A program made the position numbers and the translations under genes. The notes below the pieces were generated by a model. That model did no database searches. It worked only from the letters and a program-made list of their open reading frames with translations, and was not told where the DNA came from. 64,000 nt of DNA from Parapristionchus giblindavisi (lineage: Eukaryota; Nematoda; Chromadorea; Rhabditida; Diplogasteridae): positions 62,001 to 126,000 of the forward strand of contig CALSFV010000217.1 of NCBI GenBank assembly GCA_943737045.1. Reading direction: 5' to 3'. This document shows, piece by piece, positions 1 to 12,700 of the stretch (position 1 is the first letter of the stretch; each line of letters begins with the position of its first letter).

Positions 1-242
1 TCGGCTGGAGCGGCCGTTGTTCAACATTGAACGTTGCAAATTATTCAGAATTTTTTGCTCTTTCGTTTGGTATATGACACGCTGGGTTTCGCTGAAAATT
101 TTTCATGTCAGGAATTGTTTTGTTCTTATCAGAGTGATGGTTACTTTTGTACTTAGGGCATTGTAGAATCAACAAAAGATTACAGCTTGACATGAACTGA
201 AGTGTACATTATTCAGAATATTTTGCTCTTTCTCGTGGTATA

Positions 243-278
243 TGACACGATAAGTTTCGCTAAAATATTGACGTGTCA
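243..278. repeat. 7-bp inverted repeat in half B
   Basis: TGACACG at 243-249 is the exact reverse complement of CGTGTCA at 272-278, separated by 22 bases. The pair recurs in almost every L unit; a few units carry point changes, such as CATGATAAG near 44910 and 46836. Half A keeps only a 5-bp version (TGACA and TGTCA), so the stem is partly conserved between the diverged halves. It could be a protein-binding dyad or a short cruciform, or a by-product of sequence composition. Function is unknown. Confidence 0.6.
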
Positions 279-319
279 CGAATTCTTTAATGCCAAAAAT
301 GCATGGTTCAATGTTGTTA

Positions 320-336
320 ATTCGGCTGGAGCGGCC
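320..336 (+). other. CENP-B-box-like motif in half B (exemplar)
   Basis: The 17 bases ATTCGGCTGGAGCGGCC form the only strongly GC-rich stretch of the L unit. Against the mammalian CENP-B box consensus (YTTCGTTGGAARCGGGA) I count 10 of 17 matches. Against the minimal core (nTTCGnnnnAnnCGGGn) I count 7 of 9: TTCG and CGG match, while the central A and the last core G differ. The motif recurs once per L unit and is absent from S units. This is a resemblance only; CENP-B binding is established in mammals, not in the suspected host group. Confidence 0.35.
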
Positions 337-1130
337 GTTGTTCAACATGGAACGTTGCAAATTATTCAGAATTTTTTGCTCTTTCGTTTGGTATATGACA
401 CGCTGGGTTTCGCTGAAAATTTTTCATGTCAGGAATTGTTTTGTTCTTATCAGAGTGATGGTTACTTTTGTACTTAGGGCATTGTAGAATCAACAAAAGA
501 TTACAGCTTGACATGAACTGAAGTGTACATTATTCAGAATTTTTTGCTCTTTCTCGTGGTATATGACACGATAAGTTTCGCTAAAATATTGACGTGTCAC
601 GAATTCTTTAATGCCAAAAATGCATGGTTCAATGTTGTTAATTCGGCTGGAGCGGCCGTTGTTCAACATTGAACGTTGCAAATTATTCAGAATTTTTTGC
701 TCTTTCGTTTGGTATATGACACGCTGGGTTTCGCTGAAAATTTTTCATGTCAGGAATTGTTTTGTTCTTATCAGAGTGATGGTTACTTTTGTACTTAGGG
801 CATTGTAGAATCAACAAAAGATTACAGCTTGACATGAACTGAAGTGTACATTATTCAGAATATTTTGCTCTTTCTCGTGGTATATGACACGATAAGTTTC
901 GCTAAAATATTGACGTGTCACGAATTCTTTAATGCCAAAATGCATGGTTCAATGTTGTTAATTCGGCTGGAGCGGCCGTTGTTCAACATGGAACGTTGCA
1001 AATTATTCAGAATTTTTTGCTCTTTCGTTTGGTATATGACACGCTGGGCTTCGCTGAAAATTTTTCATGTCAGGAATTGTTTTGTTCTTATCAGAGTGAT
1101 GGTTACTTTTGTACTTAGGGCATTGTAGAA

Positions 1131-1298
1131 TCAACAAAAGATCACAGCTTGACATGAACTGAAGTGTACATTATTCAGAATTTTTTGCTCTTTCGTTTGG
1201 TGTATGACACTCTGGGTTTCGCTGAAAATTTTTCATGTCAGGAATTGTTTTGTTCTTATCAGAGTGATGGTTACTTTTGTACTTAGGGCATTGTAGAA
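1131..1298. repeat. Representative 168-bp short satellite unit (S)
   Basis: The S unit equals half A of the L unit: it lacks exactly the 153-bp B half. The junction lies inside the 25 bp that open both halves, so it cannot be placed more finely. S units therefore lack the EcoRI, NsiI and EagI sites and the GC-rich core. There are 78 in the window: 10 left of the insertion and 68 right of it, including 40 in 27521-42265. Most S units read TGTATGACAC where the A half of L units usually reads TATATGACAC. That makes S units a partly separate lineage rather than constant fresh deletions. Confidence 0.93.
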
Positions 1299-2261
1299 TC
1301 AACAAAAGATTACAGCTTGACATGAACTGAAGTGTACATTATTCAGAATTTTTTGCTCTTTCTCGTGGTATATGACACGATAAGTTTCGCTAAAATATTG
1401 ACGTGTCACGAATTCTTTAATGCCAAAAATGCATGGTTCAATGTTGTTAATTCGGCTGTAGCGGCCGTTGTTCAACATGGAACGTTGCAAATTATTCAGA
1501 ATTTTTTGCTCTTTCGTTTCGTATATGACACGCTGGGCTTCGCTGAAAATTTTTCATGTCAGGAATTGTTTTGTTCTTAGCAGAGTGATGGTTACTTTTG
1601 TACTTAGGGCATTGTAGAATCAACAAAAGATCACAGCTTGACATGAACTGAAGTGTACATTATTCAGAATATTTTGCTCTTTCTCGTGGTATATGACACG
1701 ATAAGTTTCGCTAAAATATTGACGTGTCACGAATTCTTTAATGCCAAAAATGCATGGTTCAATGTTGTTAATTCGGCTGGAGCGGCCGTTGTTCAACATG
1801 GAACGTTGCAAATTATTCAGAATTTATTGCTCTTTCGTTTGGTATATGACACGCTGGGTTTCGCTGAAAATTTTTCATGTCAGGAATTGTTTTGTTCTTA
1901 TCAGAGTGATGGTTACTTTTGTACTTAGGGCATTGTAGAATCAACAAAAGATTACAGCTTGACATGAACTGAAGTGTACATTATTCAGAATTTTTTGCTC
2001 TTTCTCGTGGTATATGACACGATAAGTTTCGCTAAAATATTGACGTGTCACGAATTCTTTAATGCCAAAAATGCATGGTTCAATGTTGTTAATTCGGCTG
2101 GAGCGGCCGTTGTTCAACATGGAACGTTGCAAATTATTCAGAATTTTTTGCTCTTTCGTTTGGTATATGACACGCTGGGCTTCGCTGAAAATTTTTCATG
2201 TCAGGAATTGTTTTGTTCTTATCAGAGTGATGGTTACTTTTGTACTTAGGGCATTGTAGAA

Positions 2262-3780
2262 TCAACAAAAGATCACAGCTTGACATGAACTGAAGTGTAC
2301 ATTATTCAGAATTTTTTGCTCTTTCGTTTGGTGTATGACACTCTGGGTTTCGCTGAAAATTTTTCATGTCAGGAATTGTTTTGTTCTTATCAGAGTGATG
2401 GTTACTTTTGTACTTAGGGCATTGTAGAATCAACAAAAGATTACAGCTTGACATGAACTGAAGTGTACATTATTCAGAATTTTTTGATCTTTCTCGTGGT
2501 ATATGACACGATAAGTTTCGCTAAAATATTGACGTGTCACGAATTCTTTAATGCCAAAAATGCATGGTTCAATGTTGTTAATTCGGCTGGAGCGGCCGTT
2601 GTTCAACATGGAACGTTGCAAATTATTCAGAATTTTTTGCTCTTTCGTTTGGTATATGACACGCTGGGCCTCGCTGAAAATTTTTCATGTCAGGAATTGT
2701 TTTGTTCTTATCAGAGTGATGGTTACTTTTGTACTTAGGGCATTGTAGAATCAACAAAAGATCACAGCTTGACATGAACTGAAGTGTACATTATTCAGAA
2801 TATTTTGCTCTTTCTCGTGGTATATGACACGATAAGTTTCGCTAAAATATTGACGTGTCACGAATTCTTTAATGCCAAAAATGCATGGTTCAATGTTGTT
2901 AATTCGGCTGGAGCGGCCGTTGTTCAACATGGAACGTTGCAAATTATTCAGAATTTTTTGATCTTTCGTTTGGTATATGACACGCTGGGCTTCGCTGAAA
3001 ATTTTTCATGTCAGGAATTGTTTTGTTCTTATCAGAGTGATGGTTACTTTTGTACTTAGGGCATTGTAGAATCAACAAAAGATCACAGCTTGACATGAAC
3101 TGAAGTGTACATTATTCAGAATTTTTTGCTCTTTCGTTTGGTGTATGACACTCTGGGTTTCGCTGAAAATTTTTCATGTCAGGAATTGTTTTGTTCTTAT
3201 CAGAGTGATGGTTACTTTTGTACTTAGGGCATTGTAGAATCAACAAAAGATTACAGCTTGACATGAACTGAAGTGTACATTATTCAGAATTTTTTGATCT
3301 TTCTCGTGGTATATGACACGATAAGTTTCGCTAAAATATTGACGTGTCACGAATTCTTTAATGCCAAAAATGCATGGTTCAATGTTGTTAATTCGGCTGG
3401 AGCGGCCGTTGTTCAACATGGAACGTTGCAAATTATTCAGAATTTTTTGCTCTTTCGTTTGGTATATGACACGCTGGGCCTCGCTGAAAATTTTTCATGT
3501 CAGGAATTGTTTTGTTCTTATCAGAGTGATGGTTACTTTTGTACTTAGGGCATTGTAGAATCAACAAAAGATCACAGCTTGACATGAACTGAAGTGTACA
3601 TTATTCAGAATATTTTGCTCTTTCTCGTGGTATATGACACGATAAGTTTCGCTAAAATATTGACGTGTCACGAATTCTTTAATGCCAAAAATGCATGGTT
3701 CAATGTTGTTAATTCGGCTGGAGCGGCCGTTGTTCAACATGGAACGTTGCAAATTATTCAGAATTTTTTGATCTTTCGTT
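2262..3780. repeat. 810-bp higher-order repeat (S-L-L), two copies
   Basis: The order S, L with TTTTTTGATC, L with GAATATTTTG recurs at an offset of 810 bp (2430 to 3240, 2751 to 3561), which equals 2 x 321 + 168. The copies share the GGGCCTCGC variant at 2667 and 3477. They part in the A half of the second L: 2751 has GGGCTTCGC, whereas 3561 has TTTCGCCAAAAA and ATGCCAGG. The second copy is followed by another L rather than an S. Confidence 0.75.
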
Positions 3781-6311
3781 TGGTGTATGACACGCTGGGT
3801 TTCGCCAAAAATTTTTCATGCCAGGAATTGTTTTGTTCTTATCAGAGTGATGGTTACTTTTGTACTTAGGGCATTGTAGAATCAACAAAAGATTACAGCT
3901 TGACATGAACTGAAGTGTACATTATTCAGAATTTTTTGCTCTTTCTCGTGGTATATGACACGATAAGTTTCGCTAAAATATTGACGTGTCACGAATTCTT
4001 TAATGCCAAAAATGCATGGTTCAATGTTGTTAATTCGGCTGGAGCGGCCGTTGTTCAACATGGAACGTTGCAAATTATTCAGAATTTTTTGCTCTTTCGT
4101 TTGGTGTATGACACGCTGTGTTTCGCTGAAAATTTTTCATGTCAGGAATTGTTTTGTTCTTATCAGAGTGATGGTTACTTTTGTACTTAGGGCATTGTAG
4201 AATCAACAAAAGATTACAGCTTGACATGAACTGAAGTGTACATTATTCAGAATTTTTTGCTCTTTCTCGTGGTATATGACACGATAAGTTTCGCTAAAAT
4301 ATTGACGTGTCACGAATTCTTTAATGCCAAAAATGCATGGTTCAATGTTGTTAATTCGGCTGGAGCGGCCGTTGTTCAACATGGAACGTTGCAAATTATT
4401 CAGAATTTTTTGCTCTTTCGTTTGGTATATGACACGCTGGGCTTCGCTGAAAATATTTCATGTCAGGAATTGTTTTGTTCTTATCAGAGTGATGGTTACT
4501 TTTGTACTTAGGGCATTGTAGAATCAACAAAAGATCACAGCTTGACATGAACTGAAGTGTACATTATTCAGAATTTTTTGCTCTTTCGTTTGGTGTATGA
4601 CACTCTGGGTTTCGCTGAAAATTTTTCATGTCAGGAATTGTTTTGTTCTTATCAGAGTGATGGTTACTTTTGTACTTAGGGCATTGTAGAATCAACAAAA
4701 GATTACAGCTTGACATGAACTGAAGTGTACATTATTCAGAATTTTTTGATCTTTCTCGTGGTATATGACACGATAAGTTTCGCTAAAATATTGACGTGTC
4801 ACGAATTCTTTAATGCCAAAAATGCATGGTTCAATGTTGTTAATTCGGCTGGAGCGGCCGTTGTTCAACATGGAACGTTGCAAATTATTCAGAATTTTTT
4901 GCTCTTTCGTTTGGTGTATGACACGCTGTGTTTCGCTGAAAATTTGTCATGTCAGGAATTGTTTTGTTCTTATCAGAGTGATGGTTACTTTTGTACTTAG
5001 GGCATTGTAGAATCAACAAAAGATTACAGCTTGACATGAACTGAAGTGTACATTATTCAGAATTTTTTGCTCTTTCTCGTGGTATATGACACGATAAGTT
5101 TCGCTAAAATATTGACGTGTCACGAATTCTTTAATGCCAAAAATGCATGGTTCAATGTTGTTAATTCGGCTGGAGCGGCCGTTGTTCAACATGGAACGTT
5201 GCAAATTATTCAGAATTTTTTGCTCTTTCGTTTGGTATATGACACGCTGGGTTTCGCTGAAAATTTTTCATGTCAGGAATTGTTTTGTTCTTATCAGAGT
5301 GATGGTTACTTTTGTACTTAGGGCATTGTAGAATCAACAAAAGATCACAGCTTGACATGAACTGAAGTGTACATTATTCAGAATTTTTTGCTCTTTCTCG
5401 TGGTATATGACACGATAAGTTTCGCTAAAATATTGACGTGTCACGAATTCTTTAATGCCAAAAATGCATGGTTCAATGTTGTTAATTCGGCTGGAGCGGC
5501 CGTTGTTCAACATGGAACGTTGCAAATTATTCAGAATTTTTTGCTCTTTCGTTTGGTATATGACACGCTGGGCTTCGCTGAAAATTTTTCATGTCAGGAA
5601 TTGTTTTGTTCTTATCAGAGTGATGGTTACTTTTGTACTTAGGGCATTGTAGAATCAACAAAAGATCACAGCTTGACATGAACTGAAGTGTACATTATTC
5701 AGAATTTTTTGCTCTTTCGTTTGGTGTATGACACTCTGGGTTTCGCTGAAAATTTTTCATGTCAGGAATTGTTTTGTTCTTATCAGAGTGATGGTTACTT
5801 TTGTACTTAGGGCATTGTAGAATCAACAAAAGATTACAGCTTGACATGAACTGAAGTGTACATTATTCAGAATTTTTTGATCTTTCTCGTGGTATATGAC
5901 ACGATAAGTTTCGCTAAAATATTGACGTGTCACGAATTCTTTAATGCCAAAAATGCATGGTTCAATGTTGTTAATTCGGCTGGAGCGGCCGTTGTTCAAC
6001 ATGGAACGTTGCAAATTATTCAGAATTTTTTGCTCTTTCGTTTGGTATATGACACGCTGGGCCTCGCTGAAAATTTTTCATGTCAGGAATTGTTTTGTTC
6101 TTATCAGAGTGATGGTTACTTTTGTACTTAGGGCATTGTAGAATCAACAAAAGATCACAGCTTGACATGAACTGAAGTGTACATTATTCAGAATTTTTTG
6201 CTCTTTCGTTTGGTGTATGACACTCTGGGTTTCGCTGAAAATTTTTCATGTCAGGAATTGTTTTGTTCTTATCAGAGTGATGGTTACTTTTGTACTTAGG
6301 GCATTGTAGAA

Positions 6312-9300
6312 TCAACAAAAGATTACAGCTTGACATGAACTGAAGTGTACATTATTCAGAATTTTTTGATCTTTCTCGTGGTATATGACACGATAAGTTT
6401 CGCTAAAATATTGACGTGTCACGAATTCTTTAATGCCAAAAATGCATGGTTCAATGTTGTTAATTCGGCTGGAGCGGCCGTTGTTCAACATGGAACGTTG
6501 CAAATTATTCAGAATTTTTTGCTCTTTCGTTTGGTATATGACACGCTGGGCCTCGCTGAAAATTTTTCATGTCAGGAATTGTTTTGTTCTTATCAGAGTG
6601 ATGGTTACTTTTGTACTTAGGGCATTGTAGAATCAACAAAAGATCACAGCTTGACATGAACTGAAGTGTACATTATTCAGAATATTTTGCTCTTTCTCGT
6701 GGTATATGACACGATAAGTTTCGCTAAAATATTGACGTGTCACGAATTCTTTAATGCCAAAAATGCATGGTTCAATGTTGTTAATTCGGCTGGAGCGGCC
6801 GTTGTTCAACATGGAACGTTGCAAATTATTCAGAATTTTTTGATCTTTCGTTTGGTGTATGACACGCTGGGTTTCGCCAAAAATTTTTCATGCCAGGAAT
6901 TGTTTTGTTCTTATCAGAGTGATGGTTACTTTTGTACTTAGGGCATTGTAGAATCAACAAAAGATTACAGCTTGACATGAACTGAAGTGTTCATTATTCA
7001 GAATTTTTTGCTCTTTCTCGTAGTATATGACACGATAAGTTTCGCTAAAATATTGACGTGTCACGAATTCTTTAATGCCAAAAATGCATGGTTCAATGTT
7101 GTTAATTCGGCTGGAGCGGCCGTTGTTCAACATGGAACGTTGCAAATTATTCAGAATTTTTTGCTCTTTCGTTTGGTGTATGACACGCTGTGTTTCGCTG
7201 AAAATTTGTCATGTCAGGAATTGTTTTGTTCTTATCAGAGTGATGGTTACTTTTGTACTTAGGGCATTGTAGAATCAACAAAAGATTACAGCTTGACATG
7301 AACTGAAGTGTACATTATTCAGAATTTTTTGCTCTTTCTCGTGGTATATGACACGATAAGTTTCGCTAAAATATTGACGTGTCACGAATTCTTTAATGCC
7401 AAAAATGCATGGTTCAATGTTGTTAATTCGGCTGGAGCGGCCGTTGTTCAACATGGAACGTTGCAAATTATTCAGAATTTTTTGCTCTTTCGTTTGGTAT
7501 ATGACACGCTGGGTTTCGCTGAAAATTTTTCATGTCAGGAATTGTTTTGTTCTTATCAGAGTGATGGTTACTTTTGTACTTAGGGCATTGTAGAATCAAC
7601 AAAAGATCACAGCTTGACATGAACTGAAGTGTACATTATTCAGAATTTTTTGCTCTTTCTCGTGGTATATGACACGATAAGTTTCGCTAAAATATTGACG
7701 TGTCACGAATTCTTTAATGCCAAAAATGCATGGTTCAATGTTGTTAATTCGGCTGGAGCGGCCGTTGTTCAACATGGAACGTTGCAAATTATTCAGAATT
7801 TTTTGCTCTTTCGTTTGGTATATGACACGCTGGGCTTCGCTGAAAATTTTTCATGTCAGGAATTGTTTTGTTCTTATCAGAGTGATGGTTACTTTTGTAC
7901 TTAGGGCATTGTAGAATCAACAAAAGATCACAGCTTGACATGAACTGAAGTGTACATTATTCAGAATTTTTTGCTCTTTCGTTTGGTGTATGACACTCTG
8001 GGTTTCGCTGAAAATTTTTCATGTCAGGAATTGTTTTGTTCTTATCAGAGTGATGGTTACTTTTGTACTTAGGGCATTGTAGAATCAACAAAAGATTACA
8101 GCTTGACATGAACTGAAGTGTACATTATTCAGAATTTTTTGATCTTTCTCGTGGTATATGACACGATAAGTTTCGCTAAAATATTGACGTGTCACGAATT
8201 CTTTAATGCCAAAAATGCATGGTTCAATGTTGTTAATTCGGCTGGAGCGGCCGTTGTTCAACATGGAACGTTGCAAATTATTCAGAATTTTTTGCTCTTT
8301 CGTTTGGTATATGACACGCTGGGCCTCGCTGAAAATTTTTCATGTCAGGAATTGTTTTGTTCTTATCAGAGTGATGGTTACTTTTGTACTTAGGGCATTG
8401 TAGAATCAACAAAAGATCACAGCTTGACATGAACTGAAGTGTACATTATTCAGAATATTTTGCTCTTTCTCGTGGTATATGACACGATAAGTTTCGCTAA
8501 AATATTGACGTGTCACGAATTCTTTAATGCCAAAAATGCATGGTTCAATGTTGTTAATTCGGCTGGAGCGGCCGTTGTTCAACATGGAACGTTGCAAATT
8601 ATTCAGAATTTTTTGATCTTTCGTTTGGTGTATGACACGCTGGGTTTCGCCAAAAATTTTTCATGCCAGGAATTGTTTTGTTCTTATCAGAGTGATGGTT
8701 ACTTTTGTACTTAGGGCATTGTAGAATCAACAAAAGATTACAGCTTGACATGAACTGAAGTGTTCATTATTCAGAATTTTTTGCTCTTTCTCGTGGTATA
8801 TGACACGATAAGTTTCGCTAGAATATTGACGTGTCACGAATTCTTTAATGCCAAAAATGCATGGTTCAATGTTGTTAATTCGGCTGGAGCGGCCGTTGTT
8901 CAACATGGAACGTTGCAAATTATTCAGAATTTTTTGCTCTTTCGTTTGGTGTATGACACGCTGTGTTTCGCTGAAAATTTTTCATGTCAGGAATTGTTTT
9001 GTTCTTATCAGAGTGATGGTTACTTTTGTACTTAGGGCATTGTAGAATCAACAAAAGATTACAGCTTGACATGAACTGAAGTGTACATTATTCAGAATTT
9101 TTTGCTCTTTCTCGTGGTATATGACACGATAAGTTTCGCTAAAATATTGACGTGTCACGAATTCTTTAATGCCAAAAATGCATGGTTCAATGTTGTTAAT
9201 TCGGCTGGAGCGGCCGTTGTTCAACATGGAACGTTGCAAATTATTCAGAATTTTTTGCTCTTTCGTTTGGTGTATGACACGCTGGGTTTCGCTGAAAATT

Positions 9301-9670
9301 TGTCATGTCAGGAATTGTTTTGTTCTTATCAGAGTGATGGTTACTTTTGTACTTAGGGCATTGTAGAATCAACAAAAGATTACAGCTTGACATGAACTGA
9401 AGTGTACATTATTCAGAATTTTTTGCTCTTTCTCGTGGTATATGACACGATAAGTTTCGCTAAAATATTGACGTGTCACGAATTCTTTAATGCCAAAAAT
9501 GCATGGTTCAATGTTGTTAATTCGGCTGGAGCGGCCGTTGTTCAACATGGAACGTTGCAAATTATTCAGAATTTTTTGCTCTTTCGTTTGGTATATGACA
9601 CGCTGGGTTTCGCTGAAAATTTTTCATGTCAGGAATTGTTTTGTTCTTATCAGAGTGATGGTTACTTTTG
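6312..9670. repeat. 1773-bp higher-order repeat (5 L + 1 S), two copies
   Basis: L units at 6312, 6633, 6954, 7275 and 7596 match those at 8085, 8406, 8727, 9048 and 9369 at a constant offset of 1773 bp (5 x 321 + 168). Shared marks are TTTTTTGATC and GGGCCTCGC in the first unit, GAATATTTTG with TTCGCCAAAAA in the second, and GTGTTCATT with GCTGTGTTTCG in the third. Small differences have built up, for example TTCGCTAGAAT at 8815-8825 only. The first copy ends with an S at 7917; the second continues as L at 9690, so correspondence stops near there. Confidence 0.8.
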
Positions 9671-9749
9671 TACTTAGGGCATTGTAGAATCAACAAAAGA
9701 TCACAGCTTGACATGAACTGAAGTGTACATTATTCAGAATTTTTTGCTC

Positions 9750-12700
9750 TTTCTCGTGGTATATGACACGATAAGTTTCGCTAAAACATTGACGTGTCAC
9801 GAATTCTTTAATGCCAAAAATGCATGGTTCAATGTTGTTAATTCGGCTGGACGGGCCGTTGTTCAACATGGAACGTTGCAAATTATTCAGAATTTTTTGC
9901 TCTTTCGTTTCGTATATGACACGCTGGGCTTCGCTGAAAATTTTTCATGTCAGGAATTGTTTTGTTCTTAGCAGAGTGATGGTTACTTTTGTACTTAGGG
10001 CATTGTAGAATCAACAAAAGATTACAGCTTGACATGAACTGAAGTGTTCATTATTCAGAATTTTTTGCTCTTTCTCGTGGTATATGACACGATAAGTTTC
10101 GCTAAAATATTGACGTGTCACGAATTCTTTAATGCCAAAAATGCATGGTTCAATGTTGTTAATTCGGCTGGAGCGGCCGTTGTTCAACATGGAACGTTGC
10201 AAATTATTCAGAATTTTTTGCTCTTTCGTTTGGTATATGACACGCTGGTTTTCGCTGAAAATTTTTCATGTCAGGAATTGTTTTGTTCTTATCAGAGTGA
10301 TGGTTACTTTTGTACTTAGGGCATTGTAGAATCAACAAAAGATTACAGCTTGACATGAACTGAAGTGTACATTATTCAGAATTTTTTGCTCTTTCTCGTG
10401 GTATATGACACGATAAGTTTCGCTAAAATATTGACGTGTCACGAATTCTTTAATGCCAAAAATGCATGGTTCAATGTTGTTAATTCGGCTGGAGCGGCCG
10501 TTGTTCAACATTGAACGTTGCAAATTATTCAGAATTTTTTGCTCTTTCGTTTGGTGTATGACACGCTGTGTTTCGCTGAAAATTTTTCATGTCAGGAATT
10601 GTTTTGTTCTTATCAGAGTGATGGTTACTTTTGTACTTAGGGCATTGTAGAATCAACAAAAGATTACAGCTTGACATGAACTGAAGTGTACATTATTCAG
10701 AATTTTTTGCTCTTTCTCGTGGTATATGACACGATAAGTTTCGCTAAAATATTGACGTGTCACGAATTCTTTAATGCCAAAAATGCATGGTTCAATGTTG
10801 TTAATTCGGCTGGAGCGGCCGTTGTTCAACATGGAACGTTGCAAATTATTCAGAATTTTTTGCTCTTTCGTTTGGTGTATGACACGCTGTGTTTCGCTGA
10901 AAATTTTTCATGTCAGGAATTGTTTTGTTCTTATCAGAGTGATGGTTACTTTTGTACTTAGGGCATTGTAGAATCAACAAAATATTACAGCTTGACATGA
11001 ACTGAAGTGTTCATTATTCAGAATTTTTTGCTCTTTCTCGTGGTATATGACACGATAAGTTTCGCTAAAATATTGACGTGTCACGAATTCTTTAATGCCA
11101 AAAATGCGTGGTTCAATGTTGTTAATTCGGCTGGAGCGGCCGTTGTTCAACATTGAACGTTGCAAATTATTCAGAATTTTTTGCTCTTTCGTTTGGTATA
11201 TGACACGATGGGTTTCGCTGAAAATTTTTCATGTCAGGAATTGTTTTGTTCTTATCAGAGTGATGGTTACTTTTGTACTTAGGGCATTGTAGAATCAACA
11301 AAAGATTACAGCTTGACATGAACTGAAGTGTACATTATTCAGAATTTTTTGATCTTTCGTTTGGTGTATGACACGCTGGGTTTCGCTGAAAATTTTTCAT
11401 GTCAGGAATTGTTTTGTTCTTATCAGAGTGATGGTTACTTTTGTACTTAGGGCATTGTAGAATCAACAAAAGATTACAGCTTGACATGAACTGAAGTGTT
11501 CATTATTCAGAATTTTTTTGCTCTTTCTCGTGGTATATGACACGATAAGTTTCGCTAAAACATTGACGTGTCACGAATTCTTTAATGCCAAAAATGCATG
11601 GTTCAATGTTGTTAATTCGGCTGGACGGGCCGTTGTTCAACATGGAACGTTGCAAATTATTCAGAATTTTTTGCTCTTTCGTTTCGTATATGACACGCTG
11701 GGCTTCGCTGAAAATTTTTCATGTCAGGAATTGTTTTGTTCTTAGCAGAGTGATGGTTACTTTTGTACTTAGGGCATTGTAGAATCAACAAAAGATTACA
11801 GCTTGACATGAACTGAAGTGTTCATTATTCAGAATTTTTTGCTCTTTCTCGTGGTATATGACACGATAAGTTTCGCTAAAATATTGACGTGTCACGAATT
11901 CTTTAATGCCAAAAATGCATGGTTCAATGTTGTTAATTCGGCTGGAGCGGCCGTTGTTCAACATGGAACGTTGCAAATTATTCAGAATTTTTTGCTCTTT
12001 CGTTTGGTATATGACACGCTGGTTTTCGCTGAAAATTTTTCATGTCAGGAATTGTTTTGTTCTTATCAGAGTGATGGTTACTTTTGTACTTAGGGCATTG
12101 TAGAATCAACAAAAGATTACAGCTTGACATGAACTGAAGTGTACATTATTCAGAATTTTTTGCTCTTTCTCGTGGTATATGACACGATAAGTTTCGCTAA
12201 AATATTGACGTGTCACGAATTCTTTAATGCCAAAAATGCATGGTTCAATGTTGTTAATTCGGCTGGAGCGGCCGTTGTTCAACATTGAACGTTGCAAATT
12301 ATTCAGAATTTTTTGCTCTTTCGTTTGGTGTATGACACGCTGTGTTTCGCTGAAAATTTTTCATGTCAGGAATTGTTTTGTTCTTATCAGAGTGATGGTT
12401 ACTTTTGTACTTAGGGCATTGTAGAATCAACAAAAGATTACAGCTTGACATGAACTGAAGTGTACATTATTCAGAATTTTTTGCTCTTTCTCGTGGTATA
12501 TGACACGATAAGTTTCGCTAAAATATTGACGTGTCACGAATTCTTTAATGCCAAAAATGCATGGTTCAATGTTGTTAATTCGGCTGGAGCGGCCGTTGTT
12601 CAACATGGAACGTTGCAAATTATTCAGAATTTTTTGCTCTTTCGTTTGGTGTATGACACGCTGTGTTTCGCTGAAAATTTTTCATGTCAGGAATTGTTTT

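Larger units (their letters stand above)
169..489. repeat. Representative 321-bp long satellite unit (L)
   Basis: This is a typical full L unit, phased on TCAACAAAAG; the unit boundary is arbitrary. In a structural phase it consists of half B (208-360, 153 bp) followed by half A (361-528, 168 bp). Both halves open with the same 25 bp (208-232 and 361-385 in most units). They then stay alignable through TATGACACG, TTTCGCT, AAAAT and TGTCA(C/G)GAATT before diverging, so L is an ancient dimer. The unit is AT-rich except for a GC-rich core at 321-337. It carries one EcoRI site (GAATTC), one NsiI site (ATGCAT) and one EagI site (CGGCCG), all in half B. About 152 copies, including the terminal partial one, lie in the window. 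Confidence 0.95.

Noticed and set aside
186..240. TTGACA with a downstream AT-rich stretch as bacterial promoters repeated along the array
   Set aside because: The context is a eukaryotic satellite with a LINE; the hexamer recurs because the unit does, and there are no genes to drive.
202..477. 91-, 65- and 63-codon open frames repeated in nearly every L unit, as possible tandem protein genes
   Set aside because: They recur only because the DNA is homogenised and all unit lengths (321, 168, 153) are multiples of three. Stops such as TGA in CATTGAACG and TAA in GTCAGTAATTG segregate among units, 1-bp indels occur, the frames overlap on both strands, and no promoter, splice or protein-family signal is visible.
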